Shown here: positions 17,345 to 27,999 of the stretch, in pieces
How positions within the stretch are numbered: the stretch's first letter is position 1
Layout of the letters: the number at the start of each line of letters is the position of its first letter
NCBI GenBank assembly: GCA_964508715.1
Contig: CAZDUX010000016.1
Span: 6,582-70,581 of the forward strand
Length of the DNA stretch: 64,000 nucleotides
Direction of reading: 5' to 3'
DNA from: JAKALX01 sp964508715
GTDB lineage: Bacteria; Chloroflexota; Dehalococcoidia; Tepidiformales; Tepidiformaceae
The notes under the pieces: model-generated
Database searches by the model: none
The model's input: the letters and a program-made list of their open reading frames with translations, nothing else
What the model was told of the DNA's origin: nothing
Translations under genes and position numbers: made by a program

Positions 17345-17725
17345 ATGGCCGAATTCCAACCGCGGCACAAGCTCTGGCTCGAGGCGGGCGGCAAGCTGGT
17401 GATGTCGGACTACCGCGTGCGGCTCCTGGAGCTGGTGGCCGAGTCGGGATCGCTCGCGCAGGCGGCGGCGGCGATGGGGCTGTCGTATCGCCGTGCATGG
17501 GGAAAGGTGAAGGAGATCGAGGCGAATCTCGGGCTCGCACTCGTCCACTCGGAAGTGGGTGGCGCCGGCGGCGGGCATACCACCCTCACCGATGAGGGAC
17601 AGGCGCTCGTGGGCGCCTACCAGCGGTTTCGGGAGCGAGTCGAAGCGGCAGTGCAAGAGGCATTTCGGGAGGAACTGCCAGGCCTCTCGGGAACCATGGA
17701 GAGGGCACACATCGAGCCCGGCTGA
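17345..17725 (+). CDS. ModE-like winged-helix regulator (N-terminal domain only)
   Basis: A 126-residue LysR-type wHTH of the ModE subgroup: RVRLLELVAESGSLAQAAAAMG, LSYRRAWGKVKEIEANLG and LVHSEVGGAGGGHTTLTDEG are the helix-turn-helix and wing. The molybdate-binding TOBE/MopI half of full ModE is absent, as in many short homologues of this kind. It starts 9 bp after the methyltransferase and ends 13 bp before aspS, so it may belong to the same run. Its operators are not apparent. Confidence 0.85.
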   Translation: MAEFQPRHKLWLEAGGKLVMSDYRVRLLELVAESGSLAQAAAAMGLSYRRAWGKVKEIEANLGLALVHSEVGGAGGGHTTLTDEGQALVGAYQRFRERVEAAVQEAFREELPGLSGTMERAHIEPG

Positions 17726-17738
17726 TACCCTTCGTCGC

Positions 17739-19502
17739 ATGCATTACAAGGATTCGAACTGTGGCCAACTGCGCGCCGGGGATGCCGGGCGGACGGTGCG
17801 CCTGGCCGGCTGGGTTCACCGCCGGCGTGACCACGGTGGACTGATCTTCATCGACCTGCGCGATTCGAGTGGGATCGTCCAGCTCGTCTTCAACCCGGAG
17901 AACGCGGCGGCCCACGAGGTGGCTCACCGGGCACGCATCGAGTGGGTGCTGGCCGTGGAGGGAGAGGTTCAGACCCGGGACTCGGCGACGGTAAACCCGA
18001 ACATGGCAACCGGCGAGGTCGAAGTGATCCCATCGTCGGCGCGGGTGCTGAACGAGGCACAAACGCCGCCGTTCTACATCAACGAACCGGTGGAGGTAGA
18101 CGAACAGCTACGGCTCAAGTATCGCTACCTGGACCTGCGCAGGCCCGAGGTGGCGCGGATCATCAGGCTGCGGCACGAGGTAGTCCGCTACATGCGGAAC
18201 TTCCTGGGCGAGCGGGGTTTTGTCGAGATCGAGACGCCAACACTCATCAAGTCGACACCAGAGGGTGCGCGCGATTTCCTCGTACCGTCGCGAATGCGGC
18301 CGGGACAGTTCTTCGCACTCCCCCAGTCGCCGCAGATCCTGAAGCAGCTGCTGATGTATGCGGGGTTCGAGAAGTACTTCCAGATCGCGCGGTGCTACCG
18401 CGACGAGGATTTCCGGGCGAACCGGGTGGCCGAGCATACCCAGCTCGACCTCGAGATGAGCTTCGTGACGGCGGACGATGTGATGGCCTTGATCGAGGAA
18501 CTCTACACGGAGATCGCGGAGCGGTTCGGGGAGGGACGGAAGCTCGCGGCGAAACCGTTCCCGCGGCTCGACTACACCGACTGCATCGCGCGTTACGGGA
18601 TCGACCGGCCGGACCTCCGCTTCGGGCTCGAGTTCGTGGATATCGCCAGCGCAGTCCGCTCATCGAGCTTCCAGGTGTTCGCCTCGGCACTGGCGGCAAA
18701 CGGTGAGGTCAAGGCGATCCGTGTCCCCGGCCAGGCGGGGATGACACGCAAGGAGATCGATGAGCTGACCGAAATCGCGCGGGGCGGCGGCGCAAAGGGG
18801 CTCGCGTATATCGGCTTCCAGGGTGCGGAGCTGCGGTCGCCGATCGCGAAGTTCCTCTCGCCCGAAGAAGTCGCAGCGATCAAGTCGGCCACGGGCGCGG
18901 AGGACGGCGACATGGTGGTCATTGTGGCCGACCAGCCGGCGGTGGTCGCCAGGTCGTTGCATGAGGTTCGGAGTGCCCTTGGAACGAAGCTGGGGCTGAA
19001 GGACTCCAACGTGCTGTCGTTCGCGTGGATCGTTGGCTTCCCGCTGCTGGAATGGCATCCGGATGAAGGTCGCTGGGACGCAACGCACAACCCGTTCTGC
19101 GGGTTCCCGGAGTCAGAACGGGCGAAGCTGGACACCGACCCGGGCGGCGCCCAGTCGTACCAGTACGACCTGACACTCAACGGCGACGAGGTGGGCGGCG
19201 GCTCCATCCGGATCGACAACCGGGCCGACCAGGCGAAGGTGCTCTCGCTGATGGGGCACACGCCCGAGCAGCAGCAGGAGCGGTTCGGGGTGATCCTCGA
19301 CGCGCTGGAATATGGCGCACCGCCCGAGGGGGGCGTTGGCATGGGCATCGACCGGCTCATCATGTCGCTTGTAGGGACCGACAACATCCGCGATGTGATC
19401 GCGTTCCCGAAAACGTCTTCGGGGCTGGACCCGTTGATGGGCGCGCCATCACCGGTCGAGCGGGCGCAGCTGGAGGAGTTGGGGCTGCGAATCATCGGCT
19501 GA
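17739..19502 (+). CDS. aspS: Aspartyl-tRNA synthetase
   Basis: A class II synthetase charging tRNA-Asp (or tRNA-Asp and tRNA-Asn if non-discriminating). ATG 17739 (MHYKDSNCGQLRAGD) gives 587 residues, the usual bacterial length; the frame opens earlier but overlaps the ModE-like gene. Features: OB-fold anticodon domain (1-105; AGWVHRRRDHGGLIFIDLRD), motif 2 region ARCYRDEDFRANR, the bacterial GAD insertion (about 290-410), and motif 3 PPEGGVGMGIDRLIM. Flipping-loop-region STPEGARDFLVPSR is intact. No gatCAB is visible in the window. Confidence 0.97.
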   Translation: MHYKDSNCGQLRAGDAGRTVRLAGWVHRRRDHGGLIFIDLRDSSGIVQLVFNPENAAAHEVAHRARIEWVLAVEGEVQTRDSATVNPNMATGEVEVIPSSARVLNEAQTPPFYINEPVEVDEQLRLKYRYLDLRRPEVARIIRLRHEVVRYMRNFLGERGFVEIETPTLIKSTPEGARDFLVPSRMRPGQFFALPQSPQILKQLLMYAGFEKYFQIARCYRDEDFRANRVAEHTQLDLEMSFVTADDVMALIEELYTEIAERFGEGRKLAAKPFPRLDYTDCIARYGIDRPDLRFGLEFVDIASAVRSSSFQVFASALAANGEVKAIRVPGQAGMTRKEIDELTEIARGGGAKGLAYIGFQGAELRSPIAKFLSPEEVAAIKSATGAEDGDMVVIVADQPAVVARSLHEVRSALGTKLGLKDSNVLSFAWIVGFPLLEWHPDEGRWDATHNPFCGFPESERAKLDTDPGGAQSYQYDLTLNGDEVGGGSIRIDNRADQAKVLSLMGHTPEQQQERFGVILDALEYGAPPEGGVGMGIDRLIMSLVGTDNIRDVIAFPKTSSGLDPLMGAPSPVERAQLEELGLRIIG

Positions 19503-19719
19503 GTGGCGGGCGTACCGTCGCGAGCGCGGAGCGCTGACCGGGAACACCCGGGGTACTGATCCATGGCCTCGCGCCGGTTCAGCCTATGCCATGTCGGGAA
19601 AGGGAACGGATGGCGGCGTAGTCTCTGAGCGCGGTTCGCGTGTACGCTGTGGCGGCTCCCGCGGGCCGTGGCGTGCATTGCTGCCAGGCTCATTTGCGAG
19701 GGCATCATCGAATCTCTCC

Positions 19720-21399
19720 GTGGCGGGTGGAAGCTTGTCGAACCGAACACTCGCGCTCCTGATGGGCGTCGTCGCGTTCCTGATCCTGGTGGTGGGCATC
19801 GTGTTTGTGGCCGCGCTGGCAGGAGGCGGCGGCGATGATGGCGGCGGGACGCCCGCAAGCCCCGATAGAAGACCGAACACGAGCGGGGATATCTGCAAGG
19901 GCAACACGCTCATCACCTATGGCGACGACCCGGCGACAGTGCTCGATCCGATCCAGGTGCGCGATGACAACACGGCCCAATACGTCCTCGAGATCTTCGA
20001 CGGGCTGGTCACACTCGGCCTTGACTTGAAGGTGCAGCCGGACATCGCGAAGAGCTGGGACATTTCTCCCGACGGGAAGACGTACACATTCCATCTGCGC
20101 GATGACGTGGTGTTTCACGACGGGAGCCGCCGTGTGACCGCTGCCGACTTCAAGTACAGCATCGAGCGAGCGGCAGACCCGAAGAACGGGTCACCAACCG
20201 TGACGCTCTACCTGGGAAATATCGTTGGCCTGAAGGACCGGTTCAACAACAAGGCGAACGACGTGGCAGGCGTGAAGGTCATCAACGATACAACCGTGGA
20301 GATCGACCTGGTTCAGCCTGCTGAATTCTTCCTCGCGGAGCTCACGTATCCGGTAGCATTCGTCGTCGACAAGAACCAGATCGAGAGGGACCCGCGGAAC
20401 TGGACGCGGCACCCGAACGGGACGGGTCCGTTCAAGCTCACGACCTACACGCCTGGGCAAACCATCTTGCTGACGAGGAACGACCGGTATCACCTTGGCG
20501 CGGCAAAGCTGGATGCTGTCGACTTCGAGCTCGGCGGCGGGTCGATCGTGACTCGTTACGAGAACAACGAGCTGCACATCAGCGTTGTGCCGCCGATTGA
20601 GCTGGGTGATGTGAAGAGCGGCAAGAGCCCGCTGGCAAAGGACTATCACCCGCAACCGGAGATGGCGATCAACCACATGGCGTTCAATATCCACCAGGCG
20701 CCGTTTGACGACGTGAACGTCCGGCGGGCAATGGCGATGGCGGTGGACCGCGACAACATCAACAAGGTGCTGCTGTTCGATTCACAGCAGGTGGCCGATG
20801 GCATACTCCCGCCGGAAATGCCGGGGTATAGCGCGAGCGTCCACGCTTTGAAGTTCGATGTGGCGGCCGCCAAAGCGGCGCTGGCACAATCGAAGTACGC
20901 AGGGAACATGCCGCGCATCATCCTGACCTACCCGGGGAGCGGCGGAGACGCACCGGACACGCTCGCGGCATTCCAGGCAGCGTGGAAGGACAACCTCGGG
21001 CTCGATGTGCAACTACAGGCACTCGACTACGCGGCCTATCTGCGCGAGTTGCGGAAGGGGACCTTCCAGATGTTTGCGGCTGGCTGGATCGCCGACTACC
21101 CGGACCCGGAGAACTTCCTCGACAAGCTCTTCGCAAGCGACAGCGTGCAGAACGAACAGGGCTACAAGGACGACCAGGTGGACCAGTGGCTGCAGCAGGC
21201 CCGGACGGGCCGCGACCCGGCTGAACGCTACGGGCTCTATAACCAGGTGGAGCAGAAGATCCTGGACGATGCGGTGATGATGCCGACGTTCTGGCCCGTT
21301 GCCCACACCCTGGTAAAGCCGTGCGTGAAAGGCTGGCCGCAGGTGGCGCTCTCCGTGCCAAAGTACCGCTTCATCAGCATCGAAGCGGATACGAAGTAA
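19720..21399 (+). CDS. Peptide/dipeptide ABC transporter substrate-binding protein
   Basis: An SBP_bac_5 extracytoplasmic protein that captures oligopeptides, nickel complexes or related ligands. The N-terminus has one hydrophobic helix (LALLMGVVAFLILVVGIVFVAALAG) with no lipobox, so it may be membrane-tethered. Family blocks: YGDDPATVLDPIQVRDDN, PDIAKSWDISPDGKTYTFHL, GTGPFKLTTYTPGQTILLTR, VRRAMAMAVDRDNINKV. The start is uncertain: GTG 19720 puts the anchor near the N-terminus; ATG 19591 is also in frame but adds a 43-residue Gly/Arg-rich tail. Two permease genes follow directly. Confidence 0.88.
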   Translation: MAGGSLSNRTLALLMGVVAFLILVVGIVFVAALAGGGGDDGGGTPASPDRRPNTSGDICKGNTLITYGDDPATVLDPIQVRDDNTAQYVLEIFDGLVTLGLDLKVQPDIAKSWDISPDGKTYTFHLRDDVVFHDGSRRVTAADFKYSIERAADPKNGSPTVTLYLGNIVGLKDRFNNKANDVAGVKVINDTTVEIDLVQPAEFFLAELTYPVAFVVDKNQIERDPRNWTRHPNGTGPFKLTTYTPGQTILLTRNDRYHLGAAKLDAVDFELGGGSIVTRYENNELHISVVPPIELGDVKSGKSPLAKDYHPQPEMAINHMAFNIHQAPFDDVNVRRAMAMAVDRDNINKVLLFDSQQVADGILPPEMPGYSASVHALKFDVAAAKAALAQSKYAGNMPRIILTYPGSGGDAPDTLAAFQAAWKDNLGLDVQLQALDYAAYLRELRKGTFQMFAAGWIADYPDPENFLDKLFASDSVQNEQGYKDDQVDQWLQQARTGRDPAERYGLYNQVEQKILDDAVMMPTFWPVAHTLVKPCVKGWPQVALSVPKYRFISIEADTK

Positions 21400-21409
21400 G
21401 CGGGCAGCG

Positions 21410-22360
21410 GTGAGCCCGGGGCTGCTCGGTTACATCCTCCGGCGCCTGCTCTGGGCTGTCCCGGTGCTGTTCGTGATCTCGGTAGTGGTGTTCGTCATGC
21501 TGCGTCTGGCGCCCGGTGACCCGATCGATAGCATCCTGAAGACGCATTATGACGAGCAAGTTGCCCAGCGACTGCGCGAGAAGTACGGCTACGACAGGCC
21601 GGTCGCCGTCCAGTATGTGAAGTACCTGGAGAACCTGGCACACGGTGATCTCGGCGTCTCGACGATCCACACCGACTTCACAGCGCAGGATGTCATCCTG
21701 CCGAAGATCTGGGTTTCGACGCAGATCGGGTTTTTCGCGCTCCTCATCACGTTCGGTCTCGGGATACCGGTGGGGCTCTACGCGGCCCTCGCGCGAGGGA
21801 CGTTTCTCGACCCCCTCGTGATCGCGTGGTGGCTGGCGTTCGACGCAATCCCCACGTTCGTGCTGACAACACTGGCGAGCTGGCTTTTCGCTCTCAAGCT
21901 GGGGCTCGTGGGGCTGAGCTACGAAGGGGTGTACAGCACGCACATGATCGTGCCGGTATTCGTGCTGGCGATCCCGGGGGTGGCAGGCGTCGCCCGGTTC
22001 ATGCGAGCGTCGGTCATCAGTGTCATCGGTGAGGATTACATTCGCACGGCACGGGCGAAAGGGCTGAAGGAGACGACGGTGGTGTTCCGCCATATCGCGC
22101 GGAACGCGATGCTCCCGATGATCACGGTCATCGGCCTGGCACTGCCAGGGATCGCAGGCGGAGCACTCTTCGTCGAGCAGGGGTTCGGTATTCCAGGGAT
22201 TGCCAGTGAGTCGCTACAGGCAGCGCTCGCACCCGATTACGACGTGATCCTTGCACTGGTGCTGTTCGGGTCGGTGTTGTTCGTGCTGGCAAACGTGGTG
22301 ATCGATATCGCCTACGCATTCATCGACCCACGGGTACGCCTCGGGTCGGTAAGGGGCTGA
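21410..22360 (+). CDS. ABC transporter permease, DppB/OppB type
   Basis: A 316-residue inner-membrane permease starting at GTG 21410, 10 bp after the binding-protein gene. The N-terminal helix and signature YILRRLLWAVPVLFVISVVVF are typical of OppB/DppB. About six membrane segments are visible and the cytoplasmic EAA loop reads YIRTARAKGLKETTVVFRH. It should pair with the DppC-type permease just downstream. Confidence 0.94.
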   Translation: MSPGLLGYILRRLLWAVPVLFVISVVVFVMLRLAPGDPIDSILKTHYDEQVAQRLREKYGYDRPVAVQYVKYLENLAHGDLGVSTIHTDFTAQDVILPKIWVSTQIGFFALLITFGLGIPVGLYAALARGTFLDPLVIAWWLAFDAIPTFVLTTLASWLFALKLGLVGLSYEGVYSTHMIVPVFVLAIPGVAGVARFMRASVISVIGEDYIRTARAKGLKETTVVFRHIARNAMLPMITVIGLALPGIAGGALFVEQGFGIPGIASESLQAALAPDYDVILALVLFGSVLFVLANVVIDIAYAFIDPRVRLGSVRG

Positions 22361-22364
22361 CGAG

Positions 22365-23333
22365 ATGGCCATCGCCGGTGCAGCCTGGGAACAGGAGATG
22401 GCACTCCCCGCGGCGAGGCGTTTCACAACGGTGCGCCGGATCCTCGGGAAGAAGATCGCCGTAGTGGCGCTCGTGTACCTTGCCATCTTCTATGGCGCCG
22501 GGCTGTTGGCCCCGTGGGTTGCCCCGGATGACCCCAACCAGCAGCACGTGACCATCGAGGATCGGCGGCAACCACCATCGCGCGAGCACTGGCTGGGGAC
22601 GGATACGCTTGGGCGCGACCTGTTTTCTCGGGCGCTGTACGCCGCACGGACAACCGTGCTGTTCACCCTGGTCGTGGTGGTAACAGGCGGCCTCTTCCTC
22701 GGGCTGGGATTGGGATTGCTGGCGGGGTATCGCGGTGGGTGGGTCGATACACTGATCATGCGGGCGGGCGAGGTACTCGCGGGGCTGCCAACACTCGTCC
22801 TGATGCTTGCAATAACCGCGGCATTCCGGCCACGGATCATGGACATCAGCTTCTGGCTGCAGGACCACACATGGCTTGGAGCGGATTCGCAGACCGTCGT
22901 GAAGTTCTTCATCATCGCGGGGGCGAGCGTTCCGTTTGCGTGGGTAGGCAGCGCGCGAATCGTTCGCAGCCAGGCACTCGCCATTCGCGAGGAGAGCTAC
23001 GTGGTGGCAGCAGAGGCGATGGGCGCATCGACGTGGCGCGTGGTGTTCCGCCACATCATGCCGGGCGTGATGCCGCTCTGGATGGTCGGACTCAGTTCCT
23101 CGATGGCCGGAATCGCAGGAACCGAGGTCGCTCTCTCCTACCTGGGACTTGGCATCGACCCTCCGGGCTCGAGCTTCGGGAACATGATCGAGGGCGCCGT
23201 CGGGACGCGGACGTTCGAACAGTACCCACACCTGCTGCTGGCGTCCGCACTTCCGGTCATCCTCTTCTTCTTCGCGTGGAATCTGCTGGGCGATGCCCTG
23301 GTAGACCTGCTGGAGTCGCGGCGGGGCGCGTAG
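22365..23333 (+). CDS. ABC transporter permease, DppC/OppC type
   Basis: A 322-residue permease following DppB by 4 bp. It has the N-terminal cytoplasmic stretch, the periplasmic DppC landmark HWLGTDTLGRDLFSRALY, five or six membrane segments, and the EAA loop YVVAAEAMGASTWRVVFRH. No ATPase (DppD/DppF) gene follows; the next gene is tig after 340 bp, so the transporter must borrow ATPases encoded elsewhere. Confidence 0.94.
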   Translation: MAIAGAAWEQEMALPAARRFTTVRRILGKKIAVVALVYLAIFYGAGLLAPWVAPDDPNQQHVTIEDRRQPPSREHWLGTDTLGRDLFSRALYAARTTVLFTLVVVVTGGLFLGLGLGLLAGYRGGWVDTLIMRAGEVLAGLPTLVLMLAITAAFRPRIMDISFWLQDHTWLGADSQTVVKFFIIAGASVPFAWVGSARIVRSQALAIREESYVVAAEAMGASTWRVVFRHIMPGVMPLWMVGLSSSMAGIAGTEVALSYLGLGIDPPGSSFGNMIEGAVGTRTFEQYPHLLLASALPVILFFFAWNLLGDALVDLLESRRGA

Positions 23334-23673
23334 GAGCGAAACGGCGAGGCGGAACGAACGGTGTTTCGTGGGAGACTCATGGAATGGCCGGTGGTGTGGC
23401 ACGTGCTCCGGCTGCGATTGCCGTCACCGGCACCGTCCGTGGTGAAGGTACTGGAGCGTGATCGGGGTAGAGGTGTGGCACCATTTGCCGCTGAACTGCA
23501 CACCAATCGTCTGGACGCGGGGGCCTGCGGAAGAGCAGCAAGCACCGAGCCGAACGGTTTCCCGGGCTTGTCCGGAGCGGTTTCCACCCGAAGGGGCACC
23601 CAGCCGCGGCCTTCGACACCGGCACGAGACGGGGGCTTTGCTATACTGACCGTCGGAGGATCAGGATCGCCCG
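23334..23673 (+). promoter_or_regulatory. Intergenic region with tig promoter
   Basis: About 340 bp between dppC-like and tig. The only signal I support is an extended -10 (TGC-TATACT, 23639-23647) directly upstream of the tig ribosome site GGAGG; no convincing -35 lies at the normal distance. The remainder shows open frames on both strands that look like chance, and no RNA gene was recognised. Confidence 0.5.
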
Positions 23674-24966
23674 GTGAAAGTAACCCTCGAACGACTCCCC
23701 GAGAGCCGCGTACAGCTCGATATCGAAGTCGAGGCCGACCGTTTCGAAAAGTCAAAGGACGCCGCGTACCGGCGGCTTGCGCCGCGTGCGAAGGTCCCCG
23801 GATTTCGTCCCGGCAAGGCTCCCCGCCAACTGACCGAGAAGTACATCGGTACGGACCGGCTCCTCAACGAAGCGATTGATAAGCTCCTGCCCGAGGTCTA
23901 CAACGAGGCCATCGAAGAGCACGATGTGGATGCCATCGCACAGCCTGAGCTCGACAAGATCGATCTCGACCCGCTGCGGCTGAAATTCATCGTTGCCGTT
24001 CGCCCGGCGGTCGATCTCGGCGCCTACAAGGAGATCCGCATCGAGCCCGAGCCGGTCGAGGTGACCGATGAGATGCTGGACGAGCAGGTCACGCTCATCC
24101 AGCGGCGGTATGCGACGCAGGTGCCGGCCGATCGGCCGATCGCATGGAACGACATCCTCATCGCGGACGTGAAAGGAACGATCGACGACGAGACGTTCGT
24201 CGAAGACCTTGACGCGGAGTTCCCGGTTCGCGAGGGCACCGTGCTCTTCGTGGAGGGGCTGGCCGAGGCGTTCATTGGGATGGCCAAGGGCGAGGAGAAG
24301 AGCGTTGTCCTGGCAATGCCGGAAGATTTCCGGGTTGAGCGGCTGGCAGGCAAGACGGCGACCTTCACGCTCACCATCAAGGAAGTGAAGGAAGAACAGC
24401 TTCCGGAACTGGACGACGAGTTCGCTCAGCAGGTGAATCCTGACGAATTTCAAACATTCGCAGCACTCAGGGAGCGGATCCTGGCGGACCTCACGAAAGC
24501 ACTCACGGAGCAGGCCGACGCGGCCTACCGCACAAAGGCTGTCGACGCGCTAGTCGAAGGCGCCACCATCGAGTTCCCGCGGGTACTCGTAGAGCGCGAG
24601 ATCGACCACATCGTGCGCGACTCGATGGGGAACGACCAGCAGCAGTACGCGCAGTACCTGCGGCGCGTCGGACGAAGCGAATCCGAGTACCGGGAATCAC
24701 TTCGGGATGCCGCTGAATCCCGAGTTCGGCGTTCGCTGGCACTTAATGAGCTCGCCGAAGCTGAAGGTATCGACGTATCTGCCGAAGAGATAGAAGGGGA
24801 GTTGGACAAGCTGGTGGAACCGCTGGGTGATGACGCCGAGCGTTTCCGGCAGATGTTCGCGACCGACGACGGGGTGGCGACGCTTCGCCGCAACCTGCTC
24901 AGCCGCAAGACCCTCGACCGGCTTGCGGCCATCGCCCAGGGAGAGGCACAGGAGGAGACCGAGTGA
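23674..24966 (+). CDS. tig: Trigger factor (ribosome-associated prolyl isomerase chaperone)
   Basis: The ribosome-bound chaperone that first meets nascent chains. Starting at GTG 23674, it is 430 residues long, a normal length. The N-terminal ribosome-binding domain carries the signature FRPGKAPRQ (GFRxGKxP motif) near residue 45. A PPIase FKBP-like middle domain lies near 155-240. The acidic helical C-terminal chaperone domain ends EAQEETE. The stop overlaps the clpP GTG by 4 bp. The order tig-clpP-clpX is conserved in many bacteria and links folding with proteolysis. Confidence 0.96.
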   Translation: MKVTLERLPESRVQLDIEVEADRFEKSKDAAYRRLAPRAKVPGFRPGKAPRQLTEKYIGTDRLLNEAIDKLLPEVYNEAIEEHDVDAIAQPELDKIDLDPLRLKFIVAVRPAVDLGAYKEIRIEPEPVEVTDEMLDEQVTLIQRRYATQVPADRPIAWNDILIADVKGTIDDETFVEDLDAEFPVREGTVLFVEGLAEAFIGMAKGEEKSVVLAMPEDFRVERLAGKTATFTLTIKEVKEEQLPELDDEFAQQVNPDEFQTFAALRERILADLTKALTEQADAAYRTKAVDALVEGATIEFPRVLVEREIDHIVRDSMGNDQQQYAQYLRRVGRSESEYRESLRDAAESRVRRSLALNELAEAEGIDVSAEEIEGELDKLVEPLGDDAERFRQMFATDDGVATLRRNLLSRKTLDRLAAIAQGEAQEETE

Positions 24967-25598
24967 ACGAGGGGCAGCCCCGGGTCCACCCGCTGGTCCA
25001 GGCCATCATTCCGACGGTGATCGAGAGCGGGCCACGCTCCGAGCGCGCCTTCGACATTTTTTCGCTGTTGCTGAAGGAACGTATCGTGTTCCTCGGAACA
25101 CCGATCGATGATCAGATAGCGAACCTCATCGTCGCGCAACTGCTTTACCTGCAGCGCGAAGACCCGGAACGCGATATCAGCATGTACATCCATTCCCCGG
25201 GGGGCGTCATTACGGCCGGCCTCGCGATTTACGACACGATGCAGCTCATCGAGCCCGATGTATCGACAATCGCGGTTGGCCAGACGGCCTCCATGGCGAC
25301 GGTGCTGCTCTGTGCCGGCGCGAAGGGCAAGCGCTTCGCACTGCCGAATGCAACCGTGCACATGCACCAGGCGCTCGGCGGAGCCCGCGGGCAAGCTTCG
25401 GATATCGAGATCGCGGCGAAGGAGACACTCCGGCTGAACGAGATCATCCGTAACATCATCTCCTCGCACACAGGCCAGCCGGTGGAGCGGGTGACAAAAG
25501 ACTTCGACCGTGACTTCTACCTGGATGCCCAGGGGGCGAAGGACTACGGCTTCGTCGACGAGCTGCTGGCGCGGCCCGAAGACGTCAAGAAGAACTAG
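24963..25598 (+). CDS. clpP: ATP-dependent Clp protease proteolytic subunit
   Basis: The serine peptidase barrel of ClpXP. The 211-residue product starts at GTG 24963, overlapping the tig stop. The catalytic triad is intact: Ser110 in VGQTASMAT, His135 in VHMHQALGG, and Asp184 in DFDRDFYLDA. The oligomer-handle region around 140-165 is complete. It precedes clpX by 23 bp in the same transcription unit. Confidence 0.97.
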   Translation: MNEGQPRVHPLVQAIIPTVIESGPRSERAFDIFSLLLKERIVFLGTPIDDQIANLIVAQLLYLQREDPERDISMYIHSPGGVITAGLAIYDTMQLIEPDVSTIAVGQTASMATVLLCAGAKGKRFALPNATVHMHQALGGARGQASDIEIAAKETLRLNEIIRNIISSHTGQPVERVTKDFDRDFYLDAQGAKDYGFVDELLARPEDVKKN

Positions 25599-25621
25599 CT
25601 CAGGAACGGGGGGCATTCGCC

Positions 25622-26938
<1,317 letters not shown>

Positions 26939-26962
26939 AGCCGGGCAAGCACACCGAACCAC

Positions 26963-26984
26963 AACGGGGCCGATGGGCCCCGTT
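26963..26984 (+). terminator. Rho-independent-type terminator after clpX
   Basis: A 9-bp perfect stem (AACGGGGCC with GGCCCCGTT, loop GATG), followed by TTGCC and TTTGC, starts 24 bp after the clpX stop. The T-run is short, but position and stability fit. Confidence 0.75.
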
Positions 26985-27126
26985 TGCCTTTGCACTGATC
27001 CGGGATGACGGCGGTACCGGATCCGGCGTACGTATCGCACCACCGGAGCCGATTCCGGGGGGTGTCAGGGGGCATTGGCGGCGTGCGATACTCCATCCCA
27101 CGCGCGACTTGCGCCGGGGTTCGCTG

Positions 27127-27990
27127 ATGCTCTCTTACGTCGACCGTATTCAGCTCGCTGTCCGCGACCGAAAGGCAGCGGTGAGGACCTGGGAGACCGT
27201 TTTCGGGGCTACCGTCACAGACGAGGGCGGATCGAAGGTCCTCAATGCACATCGGACGACGGTGCAGGCGGGTGATACGCTGTTCGACTTCCTCGAACCG
27301 GCAGGGGACGGCCTCGTGCAGGCGTTCGCAGAACAGTGGGGCGAAGGGCTGTATGGCGTTGCGTTCGCAACACCGGACGTGCAGGCCATGGCAAAACACC
27401 TCGACTCCCAACGGGTGTCGTTCTCGCCCGAAAAGGATGCGCTCGTCCTCTCACCGGATGCCACGCACGGGATGCCGGCGATGATCGTGCCCGAAACTGC
27501 ACGAGAGCATGCCGGGGGCGTCATCACGCACGTCTACGAAGTGACAAACCCCGTCAACGACTGGCAGGACACGGCAGCTCTCTACACGCGGATCTTCGGG
27601 CTCGACCCGACACGGTTCTCACCGATCAACAGCAGCGCATATGGATACACAGGGACACTTACGCTGTTCGATCCCCCGACACGCCTCGACCGGGTGGAGA
27701 TCACCCAGACTGCCGGCGGCGGGGCGATGGACCGCTTCTTCCAGAAGCGAGGACCTTCGCTCTACATGTGCTATGCGGAGACGGAAGACGTGGTGGCATT
27801 CCGGGAGCGCCTCACGGCAGCCGGGGTACGGTTCGCCGGCGGTGAGAATCAGCCAGCGGACGCAGGGTTCTTCATCCACCCGAGTTCATTGCACGGGATG
27901 CTGATGGGGATCAGCCGGACGAACTACGCGTGGGTCTGGAGTGGGCGCCCGGAACTGGCCGGCGCAGGGGCCGACCAGTTCGTTCATTGA
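27127..27990 (+). CDS. Two-domain VOC (glyoxalase/dioxygenase superfamily) protein
   Basis: Start at ATG 27127 (MLSYVDRIQLAVRDRKAAV); the open frame reaches back into clpX but that part is not family-like. The 287-residue protein holds two VOC modules, residues 4-120 and about 138-270. The first begins IQLAVRDRKAAVRTWETVFGA and the second THVYEVTNPVNDWQDTAALY. Metal-ligand positions are partly present (His in THVYEV, Glu in RVEITQ). The superfamily includes glyoxalase I, methylmalonyl-CoA epimerase and extradiol dioxygenases; the reaction cannot be chosen from sequence. It ends 9 bp from the convergent valS. Confidence 0.75.
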   Translation: MLSYVDRIQLAVRDRKAAVRTWETVFGATVTDEGGSKVLNAHRTTVQAGDTLFDFLEPAGDGLVQAFAEQWGEGLYGVAFATPDVQAMAKHLDSQRVSFSPEKDALVLSPDATHGMPAMIVPETAREHAGGVITHVYEVTNPVNDWQDTAALYTRIFGLDPTRFSPINSSAYGYTGTLTLFDPPTRLDRVEITQTAGGGAMDRFFQKRGPSLYMCYAETEDVVAFRERLTAAGVRFAGGENQPADAGFFIHPSSLHGMLMGISRTNYAWVWSGRPELAGAGADQFVH

Positions 27991-27999
27991 GACCGGGAC

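Noticed and set aside
23361..23879. 172-codon plus-strand frame before tig
   Set aside because: It overlaps tig out of frame, lacks a ribosome site and has a compositionally random translation.
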